The notes under the pieces were generated by a model. It saw only the letters and a list, made by a program, of their open reading frames with translations. It was not told where the DNA came from and did not search any database. DNA of 64,000 nt from Chionis minor. Taxonomy: Eukaryota > Chordata > Aves > Charadriiformes > Chionididae. The stretch spans positions 62,001 through 126,000 of the forward strand of contig VZSF01006981.1 in NCBI GenBank assembly GCA_013398295.1, in the 5' to 3' direction. Positions 51,201 to 61,616 of the stretch are shown here, piece by piece (within the stretch, counting starts at the first letter, position 1; every line of letters starts with the position of its first letter). A program made the translations under genes and the position numbers.

Positions 51201-54200
51201 CTATAAACCTGGTTATCAAGACCATTGTTGACAACGTCATTTTCCTATAAAGATAAAAAGTTTAGTGCTATTTTGTCTTAAAGGCATATAGAAATTACAA
51301 TGTCTTAGATAGAAATTAAAAAATAATTTGGACTGAAAATGACACAGTCATTTTGACATTCTCATGTTAAATCCCATCTGAAGTCAAGAACCTAGAGCAA
51401 AAAAATAAAAAGGAAAAAAAAATCACCACAGTCGAAAAGGATATTCAACCATAGCTTGTATTCCATTTCTCTTGAATATAACGATGCGCTGAACTTTTCC
51501 AACAGGGTTGCACACAGTATACAAGACATCCTAAGGAAGAAGAAAAAAATATTTTAGTCAGATGTGAAATTTCCAGCACTTTAGGCCCACAGAACATTTT
51601 CTTGCATTGGCATTTAAACGACAAAGAGTAAAGGCTTGTTAGCTCTTCATTTATAATCTTCCCTATACAATTTATACCTTCATGATTAGCATTTTTATGG
51701 CTTTATACAGCACAGGCAGTCAAATCTGAAAAACAGGAAAAAACTTCGCTACGAAGTACCCATGCAAACATCAGTTTAACAAGTACCTTCAACTGTGTTA
51801 AAACCCAGTAAATGGATACACGTCCCAAGGTGTGGTCCCTTGGAAGCATGGACTGCTGTAGTTTTACCAAAGCAGAGGCACAAAGTGACACTGTAGTTAT
51901 AGCCCATTTCAGTTCACAAGGCTGTAGGGGCTGAGGTTTTTATAACTGTTCATTTTCAGAAGAGTAACCAAGGTAGTCCATGATGCAAGCTTAGGTAGCT
52001 TATCAAAAGCAGAATTTCAATAGCGTTCACCTCAATCAAAGTCACTGCAAGTGGTTGCTGCGCTTCTCCAATCAAGGCAGAGAAAACTTCTGATAGGAAA
52101 CACTGGATTCATGCAAACCCACCGTGAACTCTCTGTTACACCAGCATTTGTCTCTATTACAAGGAAGCAATAACATTCAAGACCACCTTCAGTGTTACAG
52201 GGGAACCAAGCAGCACGGAGAAAAGCTCGCCTTACTGCACGTCAGGCCAGGCTTACGACATGGTACTAAGCAGCATCTCAACCAACAGTCGATTACAGAT
52301 AAGAACTCAGACATCATGGTACCAGAAACTAGTCTCCAGCATGAAGCCGGCCAAGAAAAAATAAGTTTATTTTAGAGCAATTATACACCCATACTTAGAA
52401 TTCCCAAGACTCAGGCTTAAGAACCTGAACAAACAGGAACTGTGATTTCTTGAAACAATTCACCTCTTCGATCACATTCAAACAGCTGAAAGCACAGAAG
52501 TTCACACCAGAGAGCGGGTTTCATGGCTAAACCCAGCAGGCAAAGGCATTGACATCTCAGTGAAACACTCTACCATAATCTGGTTTTCCCTTCCTTTCTT
52601 TAGATCTAAACCAAGTAATTCCAAAATGCTCATTCCAAGATCTTAGTTTACATACTCAGGTTTATTTGGGGGACAAGAGGAAGAATGGGGGAAGGAAGTA
52701 AGTATATTATATTATTCATTTATTGATATTATTTCTGTTCTGCAGAATATCAGAGCCATTGGGAGGCAAAGGGGTGGGGGGCATGCTGGATTTCTTAAAA
52801 ACAAACCTAACACATCCCCATACACAACAAGAAACTAGAAAAAGAGGATGTCTTATTGCTGGCTACAGCTGCAGTATTGTAACTCCGGCTTACGTAAAGT
52901 ATCATAAGCTTTAATGTATGGGCATATTACTACTAAAAAAGCAAACACACACACACCCCCCCCAAAACCAAGCCAAAAACATTGTCCACGCTCAGGGGCC
53001 TTGCTCCAGACACTCCAGTGAGCGCTTTGCCCAGCTAAAGGAAGCAAGCAGAGGAAATTGTTAACCTTAAGGTTTTCAGAAGATGGGACAGAGATTTTTA
53101 GAAAGGATTCAAGCAGCATGAACCCCTAAAAAATAAAATCTATGAGATCATTTATAGGTATACTTTCTATGCATGCTCAAGAGCGCAAACAGCTGCTATC
53201 CATCTCCTCTTGTTTGGGAAAAAAGAATCCTGAGAACTTTCCAGCTCCAGATGACATTAATTTGCAGGCACATGACTGACTTTCATAATTTGTCTCTCAA
53301 AAGATTTCTTCACAGTCACTTAATTAAAAAAAAAATAAAAAAAACGTTGCCTTTCAAAGTGTAAGCTCTACTCAAAATACCATCAGTGTCATTAGCCAGC
53401 AGGCACACACACAGAGCTTGATTTTTTATTTCTTTTTTAATTCAGCTACTTTAGATTACCAACTCAATCAACTGATTCATAAGATAATGTGGGATATTTC
53501 AAACAAAAAATTAACATTATGCACATACTAGAGTATCATAAAAAAAGAGGTACAGCAACCTCGTCTCAGAAGTAGTTGGTCATTAAGTTTAAAACATTTC
53601 AATTGCCAAGGCATACTACACCTTCCTCGTGCATGTAGAGAAGGTTTAGTTGGTAAGTGAGAAGAGGCACCAGCAGAGGTACAGCTGGACAGACAGCGAG
53701 GACTGTAGCAGCAGCAGCAATCACTTGGAGGTCTGTTTGAACAGACAGATTTGTCTCTTCTGACAGACAAACCCCTGACAGAGCTCTGGCCACGGATAAG
53801 AAAACTGGGAAACAGAACTTCAAAGACTATATAGGAGACTTCAGGTAAAACCTTTTCAAAACACCAACCCCCCAATCACAAAGGGGTGGGAAGCAATTAG
53901 GAATTGGACACAGGTAACTTGCCCTTCTTGCCCTTCACAGCCACAGCCATCTAAAAAACTTCTGCGAGGAAAGAAGCAGGTCACAACTGTAATGGAGGAA
54001 ATAAGCTGCAGCAAAATTTTAGAACAATTTAGCTGCTTCCACAAGACGCCCTTGAGCAGACCAACTTCTCTGCATAAACTGTATCTTGCTTTGAAAGAAA
54101 AGCTTTTAAGAGCTACGGAGCCGTTTATTGCAGCTATTCAGACTTGCCACTTAAAACTGGTTGCAATTTTTCTATTTCATCTAACTGTAGTTCAAATTGG

Positions 54201-57200
54201 AGGAGAGAAAAGCACTAAAGAGGAAGTGGTGCTGTTGGGCACTGTGGGGAGGAGAGGCGGGGGGGGTGCAGACTTTGCCCACGGCATTCCTAAATTTACT
54301 GATTCTTTAATCCATTGGCCAAATGCGAAATTTTAATTTTTCTCAGCACATTCCTAGCTGATGTGGGTATAACTGCTCTTCCCTGTTGCTATGACTCTAC
54401 TAGTCTACACTATCTTCAATGCTCTGATGCTTGCAAGCAATTTTGGGAATCTGTCTGCTTCTAGCGCTCGTTGGTATACTCTAGACAAACAGGTGGGGGC
54501 AGAAGGAAAGAAGGGGGCGGGGTGTTGTTTGTTCATTTTCAAAAAAAGGAGTTACTATGCTAGAGGCTTCATCCTTAGAATTTCCATTAAATTCTCCTAG
54601 CCCAGAACAATGCTTCTGCTACCAGTTTCCTCAAGCACCTACATTCAACTCAGCTGCTCATGCGAGCCAAATTTAAAATGCATGAATGAAACGTAGTTTC
54701 CAAAATCTCTATTATAGTCATACGCAAAGAATACTTTAAGTTGGCCACTGGCTTTCTTTACACAGCTCAAAGCTCAAATATTTTTAAACACTGATGAAAA
54801 AGCAACTCAAACCCTGCCATGCTTTTCTCTAAAGAAAACTGACAGGAGAAAGAACATTCATCATCCACTAACGAATCAACAGGCAAACCCTCTTGATATT
54901 CATAATACAGTGAAGGAAAAAACACGATATGGAAGTGGGTGCTTTAAGTAATTTCAGGAATACTATGTTTCAATCAATTTGCTACCATAGTGTACAGCAC
55001 GTTGAACTCAATACATGTGTTATACACTTCCACACAACCCAAACACTTTGATTGATCCATACTATCCTATATGTTTCCCCTAAGAACAAGTAACGTATGC
55101 TTGTATCACAGTATTACAAGTCTGCTTTAAGCAGACTTTGTAATTTTTTCCCGAAATATTTCTGTGCAAATCAACACGTACTACAAAATCTCTATGAAAA
55201 AATAACCAATCAATGCATGAGAAAACATGCATTCTTAAATACTAGCCAAAAAAACCCTGTATCATTAAAAAAATACACACATGTGCAATAAATAGATGGC
55301 AATAAATGATGATGCAACTGTATACATGGTATGAGCTGAAGTACTGAAAAGTAAAATGTATCAGCCCAAACAGGGGATGATTCCATCAGGAAGGGTGAGG
55401 AAGATTCCATCATACTATTTGGGCTGATACATTTCACATCAACAGGGGAAGATTTCAGCTTTCCCCAAAGGAAATACATAAGAACGAAGGACTGCAATAA
55501 AATAACCCCACCAACTGAAAACATTATTTGTTATTTAAACATACACCACTCAGCTTGAAAGCTAAATGACATTCCTGATGTTGTGGCAACACATTTGGAA
55601 ATAGTTCAGAAGAATGTAGCAACATAAACATTTCAAAATCCTGACCACTGAAGTGTTCAAATGTATTGCAAAATATCTGCATGAGACTGAATCACCTCAA
55701 AAAAACTTTTTTTTTTCAGAACACGTATGTTACTTACATGAAGATGGTGTAAAGCTTTGGTAGGTGAATTTAATTCCTGACTCAAAGTAATAGTGTACAA
55801 TTTTAACAAGTAGTATACAATGGAGGTAGCGTAACAAGAGATTGCTGCTCCCTGCCTATTGTGTTATTTTTTAAAAATTTTAATAAAAAAAAACGAAACA
55901 TACCACTGTAATTGGGTAGAGAGGATTCTGAATTGACAAGAGGAGAACTTTATTTCCACCAGATGGGTCATCAGTGTTCCCTGGCCGAGTAATCCTCTTA
56001 CTTGTTGAGTAGTTGAAAAAGGCTTGCTGTCCAGCAATGTACACAGGCTCATCTGCTGCAAACGTTACACATTTCTTCGCGCTTTCCACATTTTCAAACT
56101 CCACCAGAGCCTGGCGCTTAAACGGCATCATCATGACATAGCTGGTGAAAGAAACACGACAGTAAGTTTCCCAATATGCTCACTCAAAACAACTCCAAAG
56201 TCCCGTAACTGTCATATAGGTTATGTTTTTTTTCTAGACAATTCCTATCAAGGACATGAAGGGAAGCTACATCTCCCTGCTCACGCTTCCCAAACCTGGT
56301 CAACCCATTTCCAAAGCATTTGCACAAAACAAAGAAATGCAGCTATAAGATAAATAAGTAATAAGCAGTTGTTTTCCTGAAAAAGTTTAATGCATAAAAA
56401 CATTCAATCAATACAACGAACAGTTAATCATTTACTAACTTAGTAGTACTCGAATTAATATTACAAAAAAACTTCCTAAAGCCATTTATGAGGTAAAGGA
56501 TCAAAGAAAATGCAAGCTACACGACACATTTCAAAGGTGATATGTTAAATATCTTTCCTGTTGCTAAGAAATATACAACACTAATTTTGACGCAAAACTA
56601 CCTTAGAGTAAATAAACAGAAGAATTATAGTCAACTAAATTCAGACACAAACTCAGGAAGCTTTGTCAGCTGATTATGTTTTTGAAAAGTAAAACTCTGG
56701 CTAAAACATACCTATTTGTATTCCTGAACAACCTTGTGCAATTTATTTATTTATTTGAAGATGCTGGTACAATTCAATTATCTGATTATTAAGGCCGTGA
56801 AAAACCCTATTTGCATTTACTTGAAAACAAACACATTTCCAAAAAGAAACACTCAAGGATAAGCTGGCTTTACCCCATCACCTTTACTGTTCCGTTCAGA
56901 GGTGAGGAGTCTTGAAGCTATGGGACCTTTGAAGGGGCTTTCTCTGAACAACCATCTCATCCTGAAGGTCCTACCATATCACAAGCGCTCCGCCCATACA
57001 AAACCATAGGAAAAAGCATCATTTGCTTTCGGTGTGTTCACTTCTATCGAGACACGCACCCTGGTGCTGTTGTGCCACTGGGTTTGACCACAGCTCATGC
57101 CAAGGCCAGGACTGGCGGTGCTGCTGAATTCTGCTAGCAGACACCGGGCCACGTGGACGGCGTAACTCCGCTTGACCAGACTCACCATTTACAGCAACAC

Positions 57201-57449
57201 AGAATCTTCACGCGCTAGAAAATCCTTATGCTTTACTATTAACTAAGTTCCGGACTTCAAATGGCTATCATCATGTATTTAAAGAGGTCCCAACTTGCCC
57301 AGAGACATGACTTTATACTGCTTGACATACCATATAGTTCCAAACTTCTCAAGAGCTTCCACAAGATCTGCTTCCACAACTGATTCACACAGCCCTCGGA
57401 CATGGACGACAGGAGAAACAGAGACTTTGTGATGACTTCCCCCAGCATC
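39184..57449 (-). CDS. HNRNPLL: HNRNPLL, hnRNP L-like splicing regulator (coding exons 2-13; exon 1 not in window)
   Basis: Nuclear RNA-binding protein that binds CA-rich RNA and controls alternative splicing; in mammals it is known for PTPRC (CD45) exon skipping in activated lymphocytes. Twelve minus-strand exons were placed by reading the protein through splice sites: 57331-57449, 55904-56141, 51445-51530, 48995-49091, 48835-48907, 44769-44840, 42836-43053, 42552-42673, 42177-42378, 41147-41204, 40931-41029 and 39184-39239. They total 1440 nt, 479 residues plus TAG, with all phases matching. Four RRMs are visible: RRM1 about residues 10-85, RRM2 about 105-180, RRM3 about 262-340, RRM4 about 365-475. 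Residues 181-255 form a linker rich in Gly, Arg, Pro and Ser. The mammalian protein is about 542 residues, so only the low-complexity N-terminus is absent. HNRNPL is the close paralogue, but the RRM and linker wording and the C-terminal STSSHL favour HNRNPLL. No frameshift or internal stop was found. Confidence 0.97.
39446..39594 (+). mobile_element. CR1 3' fragment in HNRNPLL intron 12
   Basis: Sequence GAGGCCCCATCCCTGGCAGG, then TTCAAGGCCAGGCTGGATG, then GGAACTCGATGATCTGCAAG and the tail ATTCTATGATTCTATG. This is a different CR1 subfamily from the other copies. It lies between the last two coding exons, antisense to the gene, about 200 bp from the terminal exon's acceptor. Confidence 0.9.
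40931..41029 (-). CDS. HNRNPLL: HNRNPLL coding exon 12 (RRM4)
   Basis: 99 nt, residues 429-462. The acceptor is TTTTGACAG. It reads SAKTLSGLLEWECKTDAVEA, then LTVLNHYQIRVP, where SGLLEWEC is the RNP1-like strand of RRM4. It ends CCAA|GTAAGT. Confidence 0.96.
41147..41204 (-). CDS. HNRNPLL: HNRNPLL coding exon 11 (RRM4)
   Basis: 58 nt, residues 410-429. The acceptor is TGTGACAG. It reads LCEDHEVLSFIKYKVFDPK and ends in phase 1 at AAAC|GTAAGT. The intron to exon 12 is 117 bp. Confidence 0.95.
41891..41937. repeat. A/C low-complexity tract in HNRNPLL intron 10
   Basis: Sequence of the type AAACCAAAACAAAACACC, then AAAAAACCCCAAA. On the transcribed strand it is a T/G tract. Confidence 0.85.
42177..42378 (-). 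CDS. HNRNPLL: HNRNPLL coding exon 10 (linker and start of RRM4)
   Basis: 202 nt, residues 342-409. The acceptor is AAATCCCAG. It reads VSKQHSVVPSQIFELEDGTS and continues to PPSCVLHYYNVPLCVTEETF, the RNP2 region of RRM4. It ends in phase 0 at GTAAAG|GTACAG. Confidence 0.97.
42391..42417. repeat. GATA/TA microsatellite abutting an assembly gap
   Basis: GAGATAGATATATATATAGA followed by TAGATAT runs directly into the gap. It lies within the 173-bp HNRNPLL intron 9, starting 13 bp from the exon 10 acceptor. The true repeat length is unknown. Confidence 0.9.
42418..42455. other. Assembly gap (38 N) inside HNRNPLL intron 9
   Basis: Run of unknown bases interrupting a short intron at a microsatellite. 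Flanking exons 9 and 10 are complete and in phase. Confidence 1.
42552..42673 (-). CDS. HNRNPLL: HNRNPLL coding exon 9 (RRM3 end)
   Basis: 122 nt, residues 302-342. The acceptor is CTGTCTTAG. It reads VKFMKTIPGTALVEMGDEYA, then VERAVTHLNNVKLFGKRLNV; GTALVEMG is the RNP1 strand of RRM3. It ends in a split Cys codon TG|T at donor GTAAAT. The next intron is only 173 bp and contains an assembly gap. Confidence 0.95.
42836..43053 (-). CDS. HNRNPLL: HNRNPLL coding exon 8 (linker and start of RRM3)
   Basis: 218 nt, residues 229-301. The acceptor is CTCCTTAG. It reads SHGPLLPLPSRYRMGSRDTP and continues through a Pro/Ser-rich linker to GSVVMVSGLHQLKMNCSRVF, where VVMVSGL is the RNP2 strand of RRM3. 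It ends in phase 0 at GAGAAG|GTAAGG. Confidence 0.97.
43193..43258. repeat. A/C low-complexity tract in HNRNPLL intron 7
   Basis: Sequence of the type AAACCAAACCAAAACCCCCC, then AAAAAACCACACCC. Confidence 0.85.
44769..44840 (-). CDS. HNRNPLL: HNRNPLL coding exon 7 (Gly/Arg linker)
   Basis: 72 nt, residues 205-229. After acceptor CATGTTAG it reads DRGKGRQRQAILGEHPSSFR, then HDGY, ending TATG|GTAAGTAA. It is part of the linker between RRM2 and RRM3. Confidence 0.94.
48359..48411. repeat. T/G low-complexity tract in HNRNPLL intron 6
   Basis: Long T runs with GTTTGTTTGTTTGG. On the transcribed strand it reads as A runs with CAAACAAACAAACA and ACACC. Confidence 0.85.
48835..48907 (-). CDS. HNRNPLL: HNRNPLL coding exon 6 (linker after RRM2)
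   Basis: 73 nt, residues 181-205. The acceptor is TTTGAACAG and the exon reads PTRLNVIRNDNDSWDYTKPY, then LGRR, ending in phase 1 at CGACGAG|GTAGGT. Intron 5 before it is only 87 bp. The reading frame stays open for about 560 nt past this donor (see findings). Confidence 0.96.
48995..49091 (-). CDS. HNRNPLL: HNRNPLL coding exon 5 (RRM2 end)
   Basis: 97 nt, residues 148-180. It completes the split Glu codon and reads FESVFCAQKAKAALNGADIY, then AGCCTLKIEYAR, the end of RRM2. The donor is AGG|GTAATG. The acceptor side is the end of the U12-type intron and has no AG at the junction that phase requires. Confidence 0.94.
49092..51444 (-). other. HNRNPLL: HNRNPLL intron 4, U12-type with apparent AT-AT termini
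   Basis: The minus-strand 5' splice site is ATATCCTTTT (51435-51444), a full match to the U12-type AT-AC consensus. A perfect U12 branch-point motif TCCTTAAC is at 49103-49110, with the likely branch A about 12 nt from the intron end; U12 introns usually have 10-15 nt. Protein phase requires the exon to resume at G49091, so the intron ends TGTGTAT rather than AC or AG. There is no polypyrimidine tract beside the 3' end, as expected for a U12 intron. Confidence 0.85.
50955..51003. repeat. 15-bp direct repeat with internal inverted copy, in the U12 intron
   Basis: TGGTCTTGTGCTTTA occurs at 50955-50969 and 50989-51003. Between them is AAGCACAAG, the reverse complement of CTTGTGCTT, so either flanking copy can pair with it. 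Confidence 0.85.
51445..51530 (-). CDS. HNRNPLL: HNRNPLL coding exon 4 (RRM2 middle)
   Basis: 86 nt, residues 120-148. It follows acceptor TTCCTTAG and reads DVLYTVCNPVGKVQRIVIFK, then RNGIQAMV, ending in a split Glu codon GA|G. There is no GT donor at the end; the intron instead begins with the U12-type 5' splice site ATATCCTTTT. Phase and protein continuity with exon 5 (VEFESV) fix this boundary. Confidence 0.94.
55354..55434 (-). repeat. Perfect 17-bp inverted repeat in HNRNPLL intron 3
   Basis: The left arm AAATGTATCAGCCCAAA (55354-55370) is the exact reverse complement of the right arm TTTGGGCTGATACATTT (55418-55434). The 47-nt loop contains a direct repeat GATTCCATCA. In the intron transcript this would form a 17-bp hairpin of 81 nt. 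Confidence 0.9.
55904..56141 (-). CDS. HNRNPLL: HNRNPLL coding exon 3 (RRM1 end, RRM2 start)
   Basis: 238 nt, residues 40-119. The acceptor is TTTCACCAG and the exon opens YVMMMPFKRQALVEFE, the RNP1 strand of RRM1. It continues through the conserved FFNYSTSKRITRPGN stretch into VLLLSIQNPLYPITV, the RNP2 strand of RRM2. It ends on a codon boundary at GTG|GTATGT. Confidence 0.97.
57331..57449 (-). CDS. HNRNPLL: HNRNPLL coding exon 2 (start of RRM1)
   Basis: 119 nt, residues 1-40 of the visible protein. It begins after acceptor TTGCTAG and reads DAGGSHHKVSVSPVVHVRGL, where VVHVRGL is the RNP2 strand of RRM1. It continues CESVVEADLVEALEKFGTI and ends in a split TG|C codon before donor GTATGTC. 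The exon starts in phase 0, so the upstream exon must end on a codon boundary. Confidence 0.95.
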
Positions 57450-59803
57450 CTAGCAACAAAATGACATTTTAAAATTCAACATGGAACAAGGAATACTGAT
57501 ATCATTAACTAAAATTAAATATTTGGCAGACATTGGGTCCAGAAGCAGCCATCTAAATGTACAATCCAAGCATATTTTAAATAATTTAACTTTTCTTTCC
57601 AAACAGATTGCCAAGTTCAGTTGCTGAAGTCTATTTAAAATAAAAATGTTTTGCAGATTTAATTAATGTGTTTGCATGGGCAAGATTTTTCTACTATAAA
57701 AAAAAGCCTATTTAACACTTGGGCTGAATTGCAGGACATCTTCTACTCTGTTCGTTAAAAGCATAAAAAAGATAAAACACTTGGACATACACAATAGCTA
57801 AAATATTTCTGACACTCACTGCTCATTTATGACATTTGGGACAGGTCTGGGGGGATTAAAAAGCAAGAACAAACAAGGGCCATCAGTAAACTGAATGAAA
57901 ATTTATTCTTTTCCTCTTGGACGTGACCACCATTAACAGATTCAGCCATCATACATTAGCACACAGATTTCCCACTATGAACATTTTTCAGAGCTACTGC
58001 TACGACTTCAGTCAGTCTTGGGTCCGCGCAACTGCAGAATTCGGGTTGGAATCAGCTCATCCTTCCATGCAAAGCCTGAAGTAAGGCTGAAGTTTACCCG
58101 ATATATTCAAAGACATGGGAGTAAAAGAATGAAATTATGTAAGCCAATAATGAGAGGCAAGCAAAGAAAGAGTAGAGATAGTAAAGGGCACAGTAAAATA
58201 TACTGTAATTACCAGCATCCAAATTTCATACGTGTAACAGCAGGGTAAAGTTGATGCATTCAAATTTAGCAGCTACATCTATGTGTTTGATCTAACAGAT
58301 CAAGTCTTATTGATTTTTCACTTTTTCCTAAGTAGTATAGCATCTTCTGGAACTAGAGAGTCTCTTTTGTAGCACAAAGGAGCATTCAGCTCCAGTAATT
58401 AAGTAACCATAATGATTGCTACTACTACTACAGACATTCCTCTTTTCCCTCTCTGTTTCAATTACAAATTTGAGGAAAAAACACATTCCGGATAACTACA
58501 AATTGAGTCTTGTGTGTTTAATTCCTGTGTTCTATACACAGCTCTCCCAAAACAATTATGTATTTTTCCTTTAAATCGAGGATTTGACCATTCTGTTTGA
58601 ACCAAAAGCCAGCCCTTCAGACTTCATCAGACATCAGAACAATCCTCCATCTATTTTTTTAAGCTTAGCTTATGTTTTATTCGTTTGCAGTGTGAAAGCA
58701 CTTTAAGCTGCAACACATTTCTTTGAATAAGAGCCGTGATAATTGTGGGAAAACACCGCTAGTGATATTTGCATAAGATACCATATATCCTGAATTAATC
58801 AGCCGAGGTCCACAGCCGTAGCAGTGATTCAAGTCGTCATAAAAGGTTAATACTTTGAACTGCAAATACTTAGGCAAAAGGAAGCTGCAGAAAGAACAGA
58901 ACGGCACAGAGATTTTTATTTTTAGCTTATATGTTCTTTACCCACATACACACTTTTCAAAGCTGAAAAAAGCACTTAAGGAAACCTTCAAAAGAGAACT
59001 AACAATAATTACCAGGTTTTTCTGCAAAGTCTCTTCCTACTCTAAGCTGTTCAGATAGCAGGCACCTTTACTTGATTTACAGTCTACAGGAACAGTCAGA
59101 AGTTATTAAATCAATTATTCATTGCCCTGCATACCCTAGTTAATGCTCAGGGTATGCATTTTCTTTTCTTTTGTTTTCCCTAATGCATTCAAGAAATTTC
59201 ACCTCAAAATATTTCTGTCTAATCAGATGGCAAATATAAGCAATGATTTTCTCACTGAAGGAAAGACTTACTACAAAGAGTAGTACTTACTTCGCTTAAT
59301 TAGCACCCCCATACAAATCAAGCTTTTCAGAAAGCAGATCATAATAGAACAATATTTCATTCTCTCTCCCCTTCCCAGCTTAATCTTCTGCTATAGTTTC
59401 AGTTCGTGTTTCCTTGTCAAGCATATCCCTTCGTATTTTTATTTATTAGCAGTCCATTTAAGCTTGCCTACTGAATATATCTAACAGTACAAACTCTGTC
59501 AAAAATTAAGACTTTTATACTTGCATCTTCAAATCTATTATGCATGACTTATACACACACATACAGGCGTCCGCACTTATGCGACTGGAATTATTCGCAG
59601 ACCTATCAGCAAATACGCGTTTTGCTTTCTTTTGTAGTTAAAGCAACACTTGGCTTTCCAAGCCAAATTTCCTTCTCCCGTAACACCATATAGAAAGCAT
59701 CCTTCAGCAGGGTGTTGTGTAGTAGGACATTTAGCAAGAATCAAAAGTCCCAACACTACTGCTATTGTAGTAATTTGCACAGAAGCTCAAGATGCATGGA
59801 ATT

Positions 59804-59876
59804 AAAAAAAAAAAACCAACCCACTACACAAAAACCAACACAACACCACCACCACCACCCCAACCTACACCAAACA
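59804..59876. repeat. A/C low-complexity tract with CCA repeat
   Basis: A run followed by ACCAACCC and a CACCACCACCACC stretch. Longest of the A/C tracts in the window. Confidence 0.85.
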
Positions 59877-61070
59877 GTGAAATCTCAGTCACTTGCCATG
59901 AAATTAAGGACTTATCTACACAGCGTTTCAGAAAGTAATTTATACAGATAAAAACCATTGAGGTTTATATATGGCCAAATCAGAGGACCTCTGCTTTGCT
60001 CAAAATAGTTTCTAACCAGCAGCAGTAAACAGCAGCACAAGAACCGAGCGTTAAGTCGGTCTGGAGCCAGGAAGCCAAAAACTAACATTCGCAGAGCATA
60101 TTGGTGAAAGACATGAACATGTGCCACAGGCATATGTTTGAGTGCAAAAAAGTCTTCTACAAAGGGCAGACGCACATATTATCGTCAAACAAGTTTTGCA
60201 GCTCCCAAGCTGCAGTATCAAGCAAATCTAGAACGATCCTTGATTTCCTTTAAAAGAAGGAGAAATAAAACCACTAGACCACATGAAAAAAACAGAACAA
60301 GTCTGTAAGTGTAAAGCATCTTCACAGCTAAGGTCAGAACGTACACAACTCATCCAACTGCTGCCATAGTTTCTTCCCAGAGATGAAAAATAACAGGATT
60401 TTGACCAAGATCTTACGGTCACTGTATCTTGAAAATTACATGTGCTACAGCTGGCACCCAGACAAAGGTTACATCAAAGCATCTGCTCACATACAGATTA
60501 ACCACCACCAGTATTTCTCCGCTTACAAAGGAGTCTTTCAGTAACTCCAACTCCCAACACAAAAGCCCCATGCAAAACTCCACAACAAACACTCACACTC
60601 CACCAAAGCCAGGAGAACAGATTAGCTACTTAGATTACTGCTGTACCCATTAATATATATGGCTTAAGGGGTTTTGAAAGCTCAGTAGCAATTTCTCGAA
60701 GAATCATTAGTGGGACAGAAAACGCAATCACTAGAGAGATAATGGAAATAGCCTTCCTTTATAAGTGCTCAAGACCAGTCACAAGCACAGAAAAGGTTTC
60801 CCTCAAGAAAGAAGCTAGGAACATAAAAACGCTTCACATTGAAAGCGAGCTCTGTAGAGAGCTGAAGCACGAAGGGAAGTGCTGACATAACCAAGCAGAT
60901 GAAGCACAAACAAGTTAATTCACATAAGACTGCAACAGAAGCCGCTTCAAAGAACAACCGTAGCATTTTAACATCCATTCTTTGGTGACCTACATAGTTC
61001 TACAGAGCTTTTTAAAAATATCATCAGTGTCTTGCTAACAAATTATGATTTGCCATTCTGAAAAGGAAGT

Positions 61071-61616
61071 TGTCATGGGTCTAGGCTGATTCTCTTGCTC
61101 GCCAATTCCAAATTACAGAATTTTTCACCAACTGTTTGCAAACAAATGTGTCCTTTATCCTTTCTCCAGGCACCTTCCAGTACATTCACCTTAGTTCCGT
61201 TAGTTTGTACTACCTTTTTTTGACCACCTGCTGCTTTACCATTTCTCTGCTTACCTCCTCCATCTCTCTTTTTCAATTTCAGTTTCTTACTGCAAAAGGA
61301 TGGGACTCCTCCTCCATGTTCCCCAGCTGGGGATGGTCTGGTGGGGAAAGGTTTTTGTAAGCCGAAGGGCAGCATTTCACACGCACTTTTCAACTGCTAG
61401 CTGTATTACAGGCTGACGGCGTACTTAAAGCCGTTTGCCCTGTCCTACGTCATCCCTGCGGATCACACCTGCCTGACTTGAGTAGTTTTGTCTCTTCCCT
61501 GCAGGAGACACCCCTCTCTATGCCACCTCGAATTCCTGTAGCTTGGCAGTGACAACAGTATTTCCAGCACACAGTGAAAGAAGACAGCGTCTCAGAAGGA
61601 CCAAGCCAACAAGACA
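61071..61616. mobile_element. Candidate solo LTR of an endogenous retrovirus (546 bp)
   Basis: Begins TGTCATGGGTCTAGG and ends CCAACAAGACA, giving TGTC...GACA inverted termini. It is flanked by identical 4-bp sequences AAGT (61067-61070 and 61617-61620), a target-site duplication length typical of gammaretrovirus-like (class I) elements. Its composition is richer in GC than the surrounding intron. No internal viral genes are present. A lysine-rich minus-strand frame inside it (61073-61393) has no recognised homology and is treated as chance. Orientation is unclear because no convincing poly(A) signal was found. Confidence 0.5.

Noticed and set aside
61073..61393. 106-codon lysine-rich minus-strand frame
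   Set aside because: It lies wholly inside the candidate solo LTR and matches no known protein; treated as chance coding within a repeat.
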